Shown here in pieces: positions 1-12,094 of a stretch of 64,000 bases of DNA. A model generated the notes under the pieces. It was not told the DNA's origin and did not search any database. It saw only the letters and a list, made by a program, of their open reading frames with translations. A program made the translations under genes and the position numbers. Source of the DNA: Adiantum capillus-veneris (Eukaryota > Streptophyta > Polypodiopsida > Polypodiales > Pteridaceae); NCBI GenBank assembly GCA_014529385.2, contig CM043944.1:79700384-79764383 (forward strand), read 5' to 3'. The stretch's first letter is position 1; each line of letters starts with the position of its first letter.

Positions 1-541
1 AGTCTTTATGCAAGTCGCAATGAGTCTAAAATTGCTTCTTGCATAAAGAGCTGGAGTCAAAGATTATGCATGAGGAAGATGATATGGAAACTTTCCTTGC
101 TAGTGTCAAGGATATCAATGAACATCTTTTTTCTGCAGGTGAAGTCATTTCAGACAGTTCCCTTGTGCAGAGTGTTCTTGATGCCTTACCAGATTTTTGC
201 TAGTACTTGGAGACTTATGACCCAAGGAAATCCAAAAGTTGTCAAGTTTGATGCATTATGAACATTGTTGTTGTAAGAGTCACTTTCCAAAAAAAACAGG
301 ACAAGACAGCGTGCAATTGAACAGGCTTTTATTGCTTCTCAAAGAAAGGGTGGTAACAGCAATGCAGTCACTTCTTATGGTTCTGCCGCGAGTGGCAAAA
401 CTTCTGTTCCTAATGCTTCTGCTGGCAGAACTTCGTCTGGCAATTCTAGTTATAAGGGAAAAAAGAAGATGCGTTGCCATTATTGTAAATCTAATGATCA
501 CTTGATCAAGTCGTGTCCTAAGTTGAAGGCCAAAAGGGGCT
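1..541 (+). pseudogene. Ty1/copia gag remnant
   Basis: Degraded nucleocapsid-type Gag of a copia retrotransposon; the window opens inside it. A forward reading passes through a UBN2-like stretch (about 70-230, METFLASVKDINEHLFSAGE) into a Ser/Gly/Asn-rich linker and a CCHC zinc knuckle at 474-516 with spacing C-x2-C-x4-H-x4-C (CHYCKSNDHLIKSC), the part that binds element RNA. In-frame stops near 205 and 540 and a frame change near 240 break it. It lies directly upstream of the protease and integrase segment of the same element. The identification rests on the zinc knuckle and the downstream pol domains. Confidence 0.8.
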
Positions 542-693
542 AAGAAGAAAGAGGGTGGTTACACTGCAAATGCTGGTTCCACTACAAATGCAGCCATTGT
601 TGAGTCTTCTGTGAAAGGAGACTTTGTTGCTGATGTTGATGTAGAATGGGCTTTTAGCGCAGACTGCACTTGCAATCCTGTTGTCCATGATGT

Positions 694-2123
694 ATGGTTG
701 CTGCAGATTCACATGTGTGGTATTTCGCCAGTCGTGCTACAAAGCACATAACCTCACATTGTGAATTGTTTATCTCTCTCGAGTCTGTCCCTCATGGGAA
801 TTCTGTCACGTGTGCCAACAATGCCTCTTATCCAGTTCAGGGAGTTGGAAAGATTCTGCTTACTACTGCAAATGGCAGTTCTCTCACACTTGTTGATGCA
901 CTTTATGTACCTGAGATCAAGAAGAATCTCTTGTTTGTATCCGCACTTGCTAGACTTGGACTTGTAGTCAAATTTGTGGATGACAGATGTACAGTTCATG
1001 ATCTCAATTTTGGTGATGAAATTGTTGCATCTGGCCTTTTGTGCCGTGGGCTGTATAAGATCACTTTGTATGACAAGTGTGGACAAAATTTTTCAAATGC
1101 TGTTGCAGATTCAAGGGCTATTTCAGATGCGAAACTTTGGCATGCACGTTTTGGTCATCTGAATTTTTCCAATTTACTGCATTTGCAAACATCTGATATG
1201 GTTGCTTCTTTGCCGCCTCTTGAATCACCTGTCAAACATGTCTGTGAAGGCTGTATATTGGGTAAGATGCAGTGTTCTAAGTTTCCAAAGGATGGTTCAG
1301 TTCGGGCCACATGCAGGTTGCACCTTGTGCATAGTGATGTTTGTGGGCCCATGCAAACTCCTTCCTTGGGCAATTACCTGTACTTGGTGACTTTCATTGA
1401 TGATTACTCTAGGCATGCATGGGTATTCCCGCTTAAAGCAAAGTCTGAAGTTTTTATGTGCTTCAAACAATTTCTGGCTATGGCTGAAAATGTCTCGAAA
1501 TGTACTATGGGCACCCTCCATTCCAATCGAGCGGGGGAGTATATGTCTCATGAATTTAATGCATTCTGGCTAGTCGTGGGATAAAACACCAATGTACAGT
1601 GCCTTATACACCTCAGTAAAATGGTGTTGCTAAGAGGAAAAACAGGTCACTGATGGAAATGGCATGATGTATGGTGAAAAGTCAAGCTTTTCCGCATTCT
1701 TTTTGGCTTGAGGCCATCATGTGTGCCACTTATGTACTTAACAAGTGTCCTAAAAAAACCTTGCAGTCTATTAATCCATATGAAGCATGGCATGATAGAA
1801 AGCCTTCTATTGAGCACATGCGTGTTTTCGGCTGTTTGGCATATGCTTTGGTGCCACAAACACAGCGCAGTAAATTAGATGATAAGGCTATCAAATGTTT
1901 TTTTGTTGGTTATAGTGCTGAAAGCAAAGGTTACAGGTTGTATCATCCACAAACAAAACATATTCTGGTTTCACGGGATGTAGTGTTTGTGGAGGATTCC
2001 GTTCAACCCTTGCTGTCATGTACTAGAGACAGTAATGTAAGCTCACACGCTATTTATGACACTTTGTTGCCTCTTTTTAGTGGTGGAAATACGAATGTAA
2101 GTTCCAATGAGGCAAATGTATAG
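694..2123 (+). pseudogene. Ty1/copia protease and integrase remnant
   Basis: Protease and integrase part of the copia polyprotein. At 710-750 the protease reads WYFASRATKHITSH, where active copia elements have an Asp-Ser-Gly active site, so the aspartate is gone. The GAG-pre-integrase zinc region follows (LWHARFGHLNF ... CEGCILGK, 1135-1270), then the integrase core. The first catalytic Asp survives (HSDVCGPM, 1336-1338). The second is Asn (HSNRAGEY, 1525-1527), and the Glu is Lys (NGVAKRKNRS, codon 1632-1634). A frameshift near 1565, stops near 1617 and 1662, and a second frame change near 2124 add to the decay. The retroelement-specific C-terminal region (VFGCLAYALVP, FVGYSAESKGYRLYHP) is still recognisable at 1827-1950. 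Confidence 0.9.
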
Positions 2124-2394
2124 CCTATGGGGGTTTCTGAAAATGTTACATATTAGCCTATTTAGTGATGCAGATGTACATGATGTACTTGATGAGGAAA
2201 GGACTGAAAATGAGCAGGCTAGAGGTATGCCAAAATGGCTGGTGCACACTTTGCGTGACAGTAAATTGGATGCACCTTTGTCTAGTCGTACTCGTCCAGG
2301 CTCTCGCCATGCATCTTATGCATCAGATTGTTATGCTTTGGATGTGTCTAGCTTACATGATGTTGAGGAGCCTCTGTCTTTTGATGAAGCATAG

Positions 2395-3906
2395 AATTCA
2401 AAAAATTGGATGGCTGCCATGCAATCAAAATATGATGCACTTAAAGAAAATGACACATGGACTTTATGTGATTTGCTTCCTGGAAAAAAGGCCATTGGTA
2501 TGAAGCGGGTTTGCAAGTTGAAATTCAAGCTGGATGGTGAGATCGATCGCCATAAGGCTCGACTTGTTGCAAAGGGTTATGCATAGCAAAAAGGCATAGA
2601 TTATGAAGAGACTTTTGTTCCCACTTGTCATATGACTACTATGCATTTTCTATGTGCATTGGCATCTCATTTTGGTTGGGATGTACATCAATCAGATAGT
2701 GTTACTGCTTTCTTGAATGGTGACATATTTGAGGAAGTTTATGTAACGCAGCCTCGCGGTTTGGTCATAAAAGGATAAGAGGACAAAGTGTACAGATGTA
2801 AGAAGGCTTTGTATGGATTGAAGCAATCTCCTCATGCTGGGTATGAGAAAACTGACACTCATTTGGTCAAACGAGGCTTTCATAACAGTCCAAGAGAAAG
2901 CACATTGTATGTAAAGCGTGAGGGTGATGTATTTCTCATTGTGGTTCTTTATGTCGATGATTTGCTGATCACTGGACCAAATGAGAAACCTATTTCTGAA
3001 TTTAAGGCTTATTTGAATGCTACTTTCAAGATGAAAGATTTGGGGTTGTTCCATCATTACTTGGGTATACAATTTATGCAGTGTGATGGCGGTATTGCCT
3101 TGTGTCAGAAAAGTTACATAGAGACATTGCTATGTAAGTTTGGACTTGAGGATTGCAAACCTATTGCCACTCCCATGGAAACAGGTTTGAATTTGAGTCT
3201 ACATGATGCTGGCGATCCTGCTGATGTCACTCTTTACCAAACTACTATTGGCTGCCTCATTTATGTATGCAACACGAGGCCAGATATTCAGTTTGCAGTC
3301 TCACAGGTCAGCAAATTTATGCATAGCCCAGGGTCTAAGCATTGGCAGGCTGTCAAGAGGATTTTCCGCTACCTTAGTGGCACTTTACATCTTGGGTTGT
3401 CTTATCCCAAGGGGGGATCATTGCCGCCAGACTTACATGCTTTTTCGGACTCAGATTGGGTTGGTTGTTTTGACACGCGAGTGTCCACAAGTGGTTTTTG
3501 TTTCATGATTGGCAGTTCATGTATATCATGGTTGAGCAAGAAGCAACCTACTATGGCCACTTTGAGTTGTGAGGCTGAGTACAGGGCAGTCTTCACAGCT
3601 ACGGTTGAGTGTGTATGGCTTAGACGCCTTATGGCTGATTTGGGTGTTGGAAAGGACACTGCCAACACCATCTACGCTGATAGTCAGAGCGCATTGGCAG
3701 TTACGAGGAACCCAGTTTTTCATGCTCGCACGAAGCACATTGAAGTGCATTACCACTATGTCAGGGAGAAGCTCTCAGCAAGAGAGATCAGCTTGGCTTA
3801 TGTGCCAACACAGGACAACCTTGTAGATCTTTTCACAAAGGCATTGTCTCATGAGAATCTTGAAGCTTTCCGCAAAGCTTTGGGCTTACTCCCCTTTGTG
3901 GAGTGA
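2395..3906 (+). pseudogene. Ty1/copia reverse transcriptase and RNase H
   Basis: RT and RNase H part of the same copia element, which would copy element RNA into DNA in cytoplasmic particles. The RT N-terminus (KNWMAAMQSKYDAL, HKARLVAKGYA) runs in one frame but is cut by stops at 2392, 2584 and 2777. From 2788 there is an uninterrupted 372-codon reading with the YVDD catalytic box (2950-2961), KMKDLG, YLGI and the RVT_2 tail. RNase H follows with its acidic residues in place: SDSDW near 3448, SCEAEY near 3568, YADSQSA near 3678 and a C-terminal TQDNLVDLFTKAL. It ends just before the polypurine tract. This is the best preserved part of the element. Confidence 0.93.
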
Positions 3907-3970
3907 TCATGTCCTCAAGGAATGGCACTTCCCTTTACTCATGTGCTAGCTCACGTTCACCGCATCACTC

Positions 3971-3981
3971 CGGGGGGGATT
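3971..3981 (+). other. copia polypurine tract
   Basis: The purine run CGGGGGGGATT lies immediately upstream of the 3' LTR start TGTTACC. This is the normal site for plus-strand priming in LTR retrotransposons. Confidence 0.75.
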
Positions 3982-4208
3982 TGTTACCATATACATGTGG
4001 TAGTGATGTGTGTGAACACACTAGGAACACCGGGGCATTTTTTCCCTCTTTAGGATGTTTTTTCCCCCGAGCATTGTATATACGCCCATCACTCTAGGGC
4101 TATCTATCTTTCCATTTCACACTAAGTAACACACTCTCCATTGTGTGCCTTGAGCTTCCTTCATCTTCTTTAATTTGTGTGCGTTTCTCTGCAACCTTAA
4201 TTCCAACA
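3982..4208 (+). repeat. copia 3' LTR (227 bp)
   Basis: The LTR begins TGTTACCATATACATG and ends ATTCCAACA, so it has TG..CA termini. A second, inverted copy of the same LTR lies at 34536-34770. Immediately downstream (GCAAGGTAATC) the sequence resumes a CACTA transposase exon that is found uninterrupted at about 31687, which fixes the LTR edge. A TATA-like TGTATATA lies at about 4074. The matching 5' LTR is left of the window. Confidence 0.9.
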
Positions 4209-5041
4209 GCAAGGTAATCTATACAAACAACCATTGTTTCTTGCCCCAAGGTCATAGAAAATACAAGGCTACAAGAAATGGAAAGATGCCACTAAAGTGC
4301 ACGATGGTAGATTTGGGAAGAGCACTACAATAGTGATCCGGCCCTGATTACTCCACCAAAAGTATGTCAAGCGATTCCATATTTTTAAGGCTTCCATATT
4401 CCTCTTGGATCACATGCACATATTCAAGAATTTATCTCACACCCTCTGGGACCACATTATTGGCAAAAAGGACTCTTTGGGAGCGAGGGAGGATCAAAGG
4501 CCTTGAAATGTCTCCCCACCTTTGCTACTCCATGTCGAGCCCTCAATGGGAATATTGTGCTTCCTAAAGCACTATGGATGCTAACCAAAGATGATCTAGA
4601 TCAAGTGAAGGATTGCATTGCATCTATTCGCACACCAACAAGATACATGAGGTCTCTAAAGGGATCTTTCACAAAACCAAATAAATTTGGAAGTGTTCAA
4701 TTGCAAGGTTGGAATCCCATGATTGGCACAAGATAGTACTCATATACTTTAATCGTATTGCATAGTTTTTTCTTGATTTTCTCTTTGTGATTAATAAAAT
4801 AGTTTTTTGATTTTATAGAGCCTTTCCTTCTCCTTTCCTTTAACTCAATGTAGTCAAAGGATCGACACTTTTATACATGCCACATTGACGAGCGTTGAAC
4901 CACCATGGATTGTGGCATTGAGGGAAATTTTGACATGGATCTCATGAAGCTAGGTACTATGGGACTATTGAAAGAATACTAAAGGTCAATTTTCATACCT
5001 TCATCTTTGAGTGTAAGTGGTTTGCAAATGTGTTTAGACGG
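4209..5041 (+). pseudogene. CACTA transposase fragment, unit A (TNP2 tail to C-terminal region)
   Basis: Remnant of a CACTA (En/Spm) TNP2-type transposase, a nuclear DNA-cutting enzyme. From 4209 it matches the copy at 31687 onward, starting in the middle of an exon because the copia element interrupts it. Recognisable pieces are MSSDSIFLRLPYSSW, ALWMLTKDDLDQVKDC and a GLxSHDWH-like block near 4700. The sequence then jumps over the DUF4218 domain directly to the segment encoding CHIDER..TTMDCGI and YYGTI. Stops and frameshifts are numerous. At 5041 it is interrupted by a 3.1-kb insertion and resumes at 8123. Confidence 0.85.
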
Positions 5042-6489
5042 TGATAGCCGTTTTTCGGCTTTCCATAATTGCCATAGAAAGCTACCTCACCCTATCAAAT
5101 CACTCAAACATTTTGGTTATCCCTACCATTTCATTGTACATAGGCGTGTGTGAGTTAGGGAACTTTCTCCATATTTTCTTAAAAACCTTTAATTAGCTAG
5201 TCACCAGGCTAGTTGAGCCCAAAAAATAGAAAATATAAAAAATATAATTATATTATGGCCCATTTGTGTGTAAATATTGCATTGTATATAAGGCCTAAAT
5301 AAAAGGATTTTTCATAATTATTTTGGTATTTATTTAAATATTTCTACCTATGGTGTGTTATTTATGCTATGTACATTGACTCACCATTACCATATTTTTT
5401 CTTACCATTTTGCGTACTCTTTATTCCATATAAAAATAATTTCATGCAAGCTTCTCTTATTTTTGGTGTAATTCCATCCCAACAAAAATCCAAAAAAACC
5501 AGTTTATTTATGTGTATATTTTTTCACTATTGTCATTTTTTCCTTCCTACATCTATTCTCTATTACTCTCATAAATTAGACTACCAAAAATATTCATTTT
5601 TTTATGGTAGACTTATAATGAGAGATATTTATTTTGACCCCTTTATATTTTTTCCACCTATATTATTTATATTTGACATGTACATATTTTTTTAGACCCC
5701 TCAATATTTGATTTTCTTAGTTATACTATTCACTTATATCATGATCTCAATAATATCTTCAATTATAGACCTAACAAATAAGGTCAAGGGTATGTGGCAT
5801 GCATGCATGCACCATGGGGAGCTCACTCTTGGAGGTATTCAAAAGAATCATCCAAAGAAGGACCTCACAAGGACTTTGTGCAGTGGAAAAAACAGTCGAT
5901 TTTGCTAAATTTTTAAAGATCACATGCTCCCCGAATTTGAAGAGGTGATACAAACAAAAGTTGTAGCTCGTGAGCTGAACTTTTACCTCAAAGTTTTTCA
6001 TATTTTTTTGAGCTACGAGTTGTGAGCTATGATTTTATTGGTGGACCCCAGTTTACCTATGCTATGCAGCCACACTCCCTCTTCCACTTTATCATTTTCC
6101 TCTTTCACACACACTTCTCCACTCATCATCCCTATCTCTCTCACCACTCCTCTCTGCACCCTACTCACCTTCTTCTCAACCTTGAAGAATAAGAGAAACC
6201 ATGGTGAACTCATGTCTCCTACACACACTTCCATTCCAAAATTGACCAACTAGTCTCATTTTTTCTCTTCCATATTACCCATATCTATCAAAAAAACCAC
6301 AAAATTTAGCCTCTTCTCTTGAAAGACAGCATCATGGTGATTGATTACTCATGTTCACTTACCTTGGCTTCCAAGGAAGGTCAAGAGTGGAGAAAAAAAG
6401 TACCGTAAAAGCTAGTGGACCGTCAACAAGCGTCAAAATTGACCCTACTCAAGACACTTGGAGCATCAACATTGTAAGAAATCCATATT

Positions 6490-7180
6490 TTCTTGCCTAT
6501 TAAGAGTTTTTTCTTCCTTATTTGTATCATATATGGATACTTCCATTGTAAATATCCAATTCCATTTGTAAATTAATAAAAATACTAACTCTACTAATTT
6601 ACTAACACTAACATACTATGAAAAATCCTATCACCTCCACTTCTCTCCTCTCTCTCTTCTTCATCTATTCCCACCAACTTCTTGATAATTCCAAGCAAAA
6701 GAAAATAGATAAGTGCTGAAAATCTAACCCAACCATGGTTAGAGGAGTAACCCTAGTCCTCAAAATTGCTATAAAAGGAGAGTGTAGCTAGCACAAAAAG
6801 GGGGGGAAAATTAATTACCTATAAAAGGAGAGTGTAGCTAGCACAAAAAGGGGGGGAAAAACTCTTAATTACCTATTAAGAGTTTTTTCTTCCTTATTTG
6901 TATCATATATGGATACTTCCATTGTAAATATCCAATTCCATTTGTAAATTAATAAAAATACTAACTCTACTAATTTACTAACACTAACCTACTATGAAAA
7001 ATCCTATCACCTCCACTTCTCTCCTCTCTCTCTTCTTCATCTATCCCCACCAACTTCTTGATAATTCCAAGAAAAAGAAAATAGATAAGTGCTGAAAATC
7101 TAACCCAACCATGGTTAGAGGAGTAACCCTAGCCCTCAAAATTGCTATAAAAGGATAGTGTAGCTAGCACAAAAAGGGGG
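6490..7180 (+). repeat. direct duplication of about 300-380 bp
   Basis: A block starting at CCTATTAAGAGTTTTTTCTT (about 6498) and running to CTAGCACAAAAAGGGGGG (about 6805) is repeated from about 6871 to 7180 with few changes. A partial copy of the CTATAAAAGGAGAGTGTAGC end lies between them. Each copy carries the TATA-like CTATAAAAGG, so the duplication multiplies a putative promoter. Confidence 0.8.
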
Positions 7181-7810
7181 GAGCCATAAGCAAGAGCACT
7201 ATGCTATAGCTTGAGAATCCAAGCTCAACCTCTCTAGAAGGAGATCTTGAGTGGAAGCTCATTGTCTTATGCATATGCATGTGTTGTATTCGGGATTATT
7301 AGCAAGGGAACTCTATGCCATTGTAAGAGAGAGTGATCATTCAATTGAGAGTAGGAAATCTATCATTTCTCCTACTAGTGTAAGCCCAACATTTGTTGAA
7401 TCAAGGAGGGTGGATTTGGACTAAGCTTGGATACTTTGTCTCTCTTCCAACGTAAAGTAATGGACAACAATGATGTGTAAGTGTCTTGGTGTTTTTTTTA
7501 AGTTCTTGATAGCTTGTCTCTGGGTGTTGTCATCAATTCAGCCATAAATTCCACATACTGTAAGAGGGCAACAGGGTGGAGAGGACTCCCCTGACCTTAA
7601 GACAGTGATTAGGGTGGCTTTTCTTGTGATGTGTTGTGGTGTAATTTACTCAGGCTATGTTGAACAAATACTAATCTCACTTTGATTGGTCGTGACAGAT
7701 TTGTAAGAAGGTATTAATGCAACAAGCATCCCCTCCCCCTTCTCTCTTTTTCTTACATATATAATTGTGTTTGCTTAATCACTGTTGAACATTTCAAAGC
7801 AGCCCGAGCA

Positions 7811-7946
<136 letters not shown>

Positions 7947-8122
7947 GCGTCCTAGTTCGCATCCAAAACTAGGTGGTGCCCCAAATTTGTGTGGGATTAG
8001 GTTGCGGTTTTGTGTGTGTGTTTGCTATTTTTTCCAACCCCAACCCAATTGAGCAGCACCGGAGCCTAGAAAAGTGCTTAGAGACCACTCTTCTTGTTGC
8101 CCGCCCCGGACCGCGTCAACGG

Positions 8123-9169
8123 CATGAAAATGGCCTCTACATGGTGGACTCTAGTGTGCATCACACGGGGAGTGTATGAAAATTTATTTTTGTCACGCAA
8201 TTGTGAGCAACTGAGTGATTACCTTCTTTACCCTTATTTGCTTGTAAAATTAATTATATCAATGTTACTCAATTTGGACTTCTCTTCTACAGATAATTTA
8301 TATCCCAACAATTCACCAACTAAAATTTTTTGTTTGTAGTTCCCGTAAAACCTTGACGGAGAACCATTTTTTTCACTAATGAAGTGGATATCATCTTTGA
8401 CCCTCTCTCACCTACTACTTTGGATGAGGAGGAGTCAGAGGAGAGAGAGATCAATGATTCAAGTCCCATGGGCACTGTCAGTCTTAGTGAGGATGATTGC
8501 CATGATGATGATGAGATGAAGGATGAGGAATTTGAAGGTAGTGAAGCCAACACATCCACAAACGACAGTTCTATTTCTCTCTTTATTGATTTAGGAACCA
8601 TGGGCTTAGAATTGGATGACGCTTCTTGTAGAGATATTTTGAAAGATGATTTATAAACATTTTGTATACTTCAAGTTATGAAAATTTTTTGTCGTGTTGT
8701 CCATTCATATCTCTCTCTCTCTCTCCCTCTCTAGCTCTCTCTCTCCTCCTCTTTTTTCTCTTTCCAATTTCGTGAAGCATGCTCGGTGAGGATGCTTTGT
8801 TTAACGAAGGGCTATCTAGTTTATCACAAGGCAGGCCATCCCTAAGCTTGGAGGGTGTACGTAGAAGTGAGGTGTTTCATTTGTAAAATAGACTTGATTG
8901 TGTTTTGCTATAACAGAATGAATTGGTTGTCTCAATTTGTGAGAGCCAATCTAAAACATGATGGGTGGATGCCATGGAGGACGCTCCTATGGGCATATGC
9001 AAAGTCAGAGAAAGTAGTGTCCATGCCTCAACAAAAGATGTCTTTCATTTTTTGCTTCTTATATCTGATGGAGCTTGCTTTACATGGAGGTGCATGCACA
9101 TTGCCATTGTTTTATGTTTTAACATCATTTTTTTACATTTTCTTAGGTTTTAAATAATGTTCTTTAATT
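8123..9169 (+). pseudogene. CACTA transposase C-terminal region, unit A continued
   Basis: Continuation of the fragment broken at 5041. It starts with the segment encoding GLYMVDSSVHHT and YENLFLSRNCEQ. An intron follows (donor changed to CTGAGT at about 8211, acceptor ending at 8292), then the last exon to the stop at 8654-8656, encoding an acidic tail (IFDPLSPTTLDEEESEE, EMKDEEFEGSEANTSTNDSS). A one-base change near 8325 puts the start of this exon out of frame with its tail. From 8657 comes a conserved 3' segment with a TC-rich stretch and a block (8870-9115) shared with units B, C and D. It is split at 9174 by the next insertion. Confidence 0.8.
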
Positions 9170-9174
9170 TTTAT

Positions 9175-10109
9175 TGTAATACGACTAATTTTTGAAGTTC
9201 TTAAAGTCGAAAAGAATGTAGTAGGCCATATCTTTTGCTTAGCACGATTTGAAAGATTGTTGAATAGTCTATTAGATAGAGCTTATGTGAATGAGTTTAA
9301 GATATTAAGAGAGAAAATATATTATCTTTTTCTCAAATAATACACTAAAGAAATATTTGATAAAGATTAATGAATAACAGCTACTCTGTCTATGAACAGT
9401 ATAATAAAAACGTAGTTAAAATTTAGTTTTTTATTAATATCAGTGTTTTATATTTATGTGTTTTAGCTTAAAATGCATGGCTAGGCTTAAAATAAGTTGA
9501 AAAAGTAGTGAAGACCGAAAAATAGGGTTTTTATGATTCGCGACCTAAAAGTTGTGTTTTCAGCCAAAGAAAGACGTTTTTCGCAATTTTGTCTACGTTG
9601 CATTGTAGACCAGACCTGTTCCCGTTGTTTTGAGTACTTGGAAGCTTATATTCTGAGTGCGTATCACAAATTTATGACAGAAACAAATTGTCAGCAGCAG
9701 CAGTGCAGCCTACAAGCAGCAACAACAGACGATGTAGAAATCAATGTGTGAAATAGGATATATGCAAGGTGTCGTGATATTGGGATTGTGATCGTGTCGT
9801 GATATTGGGATTGTGATCGTGTGGTTATTGTCATCATGAGATTGAGATTGAGATTGAGAGTGTGATTGTGATTGAGATTGAGAGTGAGAGTGAGATTGTG
9901 CACAAGATTGAGATTGAGATTGAGAGTGAGAGTGAGAGTGTGATTGAGATATCTCGAGGGTGGTCGGGAGGTTATGAAACGAGCTATGCACTTCTTGTAA
10001 TGATTACTTTGTATCCATACAGACGCTTTATTTTCATATGTTTACTCTGCGTATTCTGTATATTCTTTGTTCATTATCCACGTATTTCGCTCTCCCGTGT
10101 CGCGTCACA
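9175..10109 (+). repeat. 5' LTR of the gypsy-like element
   Basis: The 935-bp LTR begins TGTAATACGACTAATTTT and ends CGCGTCACA. It is repeated at 11158-12094 with scattered substitutions and small indels. It contains a GAGATT/GAGAGT hexamer tract at about 9836-9950. The site for tRNA priming follows within 3 bp. Confidence 0.92.
9836..9950. repeat. GAGATT-type hexanucleotide minisatellite inside the LTR
   Basis: Imperfect hexamers GAGATT, GAGAGT and GTGATT repeat about 19 times. The corresponding tract in the 3' LTR (about 11812-11935) has a different arrangement of variants, so it has evolved in length and order since insertion. Translations give Glu-Ile-Glu-Ser repeats with no meaning. Confidence 0.85.
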
Positions 10110-10111
10110 AG

Positions 10112-10123
10112 TGGTATGAGAGC
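10112..10123 (+). other. primer-binding site, initiator tRNA-Met type
   Basis: TGGTATGAGAGC differs by one base from the 12-base complement of the plant initiator tRNA-Met 3' end (TGGTATCAGAGC). It lies 2 bp after the 5' LTR. Confidence 0.85.
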
Positions 10124-10144
10124 AGTTTCGACTCTGTGACATTG

Positions 10145-10850
10145 ATGAAAGAATATGAGAAACGATTGAAGAAAGAAGAAGATGAAAGTGGAGGTAAACA
10201 ATCAAATAAGAAGAAGAAGCCAAAAAGAAACAATGACGATGATGAGAATGACGAAACGGGAGAAGCGACAACCAAATCATTCTTAAAGAAGGCAAACCTT
10301 AAAGAGTTTGATGACATAAGAAAGATATGCGAAGATTTAGAAGCGTAAATTGAAGATCTCGATACCTTTGGATTATGCTTTCAATATCGAGAACAAGATT
10401 ACCAGAATTTTGAATGCTCGAGCAAGGTGACCGATGAGACAATACGTACCAAGATGACTCAATTGAAGACTTTTGGCGATGCGGATGATAAAGGTTAGTC
10501 ATCTATCCCTTCTTTGTGATACTTTATGTCTTTGGTACATCATTTGAAAGCTTTTGTGATCAAATTTATGCATAAAAGAGAAACTTGAATTTGAATTTCT
10601 TAATTGATTCGGGTAGTACACATTATTTCTTGTCCTTTGAATTGACTGAGAAATTAAATCTAAAAATAAACAGAGAACTTAAAAGTCTTGTGGACTTATC
10701 TAGTGGCAATTAAAGTTTCATGAAAGAACTAGTTAAAAATTTATTTTTTTTGTTTTAAACACTCGGAAGCATAAATATGATTTTTTATATCATAAACATA
10801 AATATGCATGATGTAATTATTGGTATCAATTAGATGATTGAAAATCATGT
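10145..10850 (+). pseudogene. gag-like basic reading and aspartic protease remnant
   Basis: The first part (10145-10348) encodes 67 residues rich in Lys, Glu and Asp (KKKKPKRNNDDDEND), plausibly a Gag linker. The second reading contains LIDSGSTHYFLSFELTEKL, with the DSGS protease active site at 10606-10617, and then HDVIIGIN at 10807-10830, matching the DVILGMDWL position of Ty3/gypsy proteases. Frames are broken between the pieces. Nothing downstream resembles RT, so the element lost or never had pol beyond the protease. Confidence 0.7.
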
Positions 10851-11157
10851 TTTGATTGATAGCGAAGAAAAAAATCTCTCTTTATTCATTTAATGACGAT
10901 ACTCACACTCTTCGTGGAAAGAAAGAGATTAAAAATCTAGTTTTGGCCATGGAATTGATAAGGTGACTTAAGAGTGTGAGATTTTTATATCTTTTACAAA
11001 CGAGTTAAACGATGAAGCTGAAATAAGGAAGGGAAAAAAAAATCCAGAGTATGTGGAAAAGCTTCTTGTGATTTCAAAGATGTTTTTCTTGATGATCTAT
11101 CAGATATTCCCCCTCTTTCCAACTTTGAGGACAAAGTTAATTTTAATAAGGAGAGAA

Positions 11158-12094
11158 TGTAATAGGACTAATTTTTGAAGTTCTTAAAATCGAAAAGAAT
11201 GTAGTAGGCCATATCTTTTGTTTAGCACGATTTGAAAGATTGTTGAATGGTCTATTAGATAGAGCTTACATGAATGAGTTTAAGATATTAAGAGAGAAAA
11301 TATATTATCTTTTTCTCAAATAATACACTAAAGAAATATTTGATAAAGATTAATGAATAACAGCTAGTCTCTCTTTGAACAGTATAATAAAAACGTAGTT
11401 AAAATTTAGTTTTTTATTAATATCAGTGTTTTATATTTATGTGCTTTAGCTTAAAATGCATGGGTAGGCTTAAAATAAGTTGAAAAAGTAGTGGAGACCC
11501 AAAAATAGAGTTTTTATGAGTCGCGACCTAAAAGTTGTGTTTTCAGCCAAAGAAAGACTTTTTTCGCAATTCTGTCTGCGCTACGTTGTAGACCAAACAT
11601 GTTCTCGTTGTTTTGATTACCTGGAAGCCTATATTCTGAGTTCGTATCACAAAGTTATGACAGAAACAAATTGTCAATAGCAGCAGGGCAGCCTACAAGC
11701 AGCAATAGACGATGCAGAAATCAATGTGTGAAACAGGATATGTGCAAGATGTCGTGATATTGGGATTGTGATCGTGTTGCGATTCTGATTATGATGGTTA
11801 TTTCCATCATGAGATTGAGATTGAGATTGAGAGTGTGATTGTGATTGAGATTGAGAGTGAGAGTTTGATTGAGATTGAGATTGTGCACAAGATTGAGATT
11901 GCGATTGAGAGTGAGAGTGAGAGTGTAATTGAGATAGCTCGGGGGTGGTCAGGAGGTTATGAAATGAGCTATGCTCTTCTTATAATGATTACTTTGTATC
12001 CATATAGACTCTTTATTTCCATCTGTTTACTCTGCGTACTCTGTATATTATTTGTTCATTATCAATGTATCTCGCTCTCCCGTGTCACGTCACA
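11158..12094 (+). repeat. 3' LTR of the gypsy-like element
   Basis: The 937-bp copy of the LTR at 9175-10109 is preceded by the purine tract AAGGAGAGAA and ends GTCACGTCACA just before the TTTAT duplication. Visible differences from the 5' copy show that the insertion is not recent. Confidence 0.92.

Larger units (their letters stand above)
9175..12094 (+). mobile_element. non-autonomous Ty3/gypsy-like LTR retrotransposon (2920 bp)
   Basis: Complete nested element bounded by an exact 5-bp target duplication TTTAT (9170-9174 and 12095-12099). The uninterrupted target (AATTTTTATTCACAAG) is seen in units B and C. It has two long LTRs and about 1050 bp of interior. Order is 5' LTR, primer-binding site TGGTATGAGAGC, a Lys/Glu-rich gag-like reading, an aspartic-protease remnant, a purine tract AAGGAGAGAA (11148-11157) and the 3' LTR. 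No RT or integrase is present, so mobilisation would have needed enzymes from another element. Confidence 0.9.

Noticed and set aside
9691-9991. Ser-Gln-His or Leu-Asn repeat proteins
   Set aside because: Translations of the GAGATT minisatellite in an LTR.
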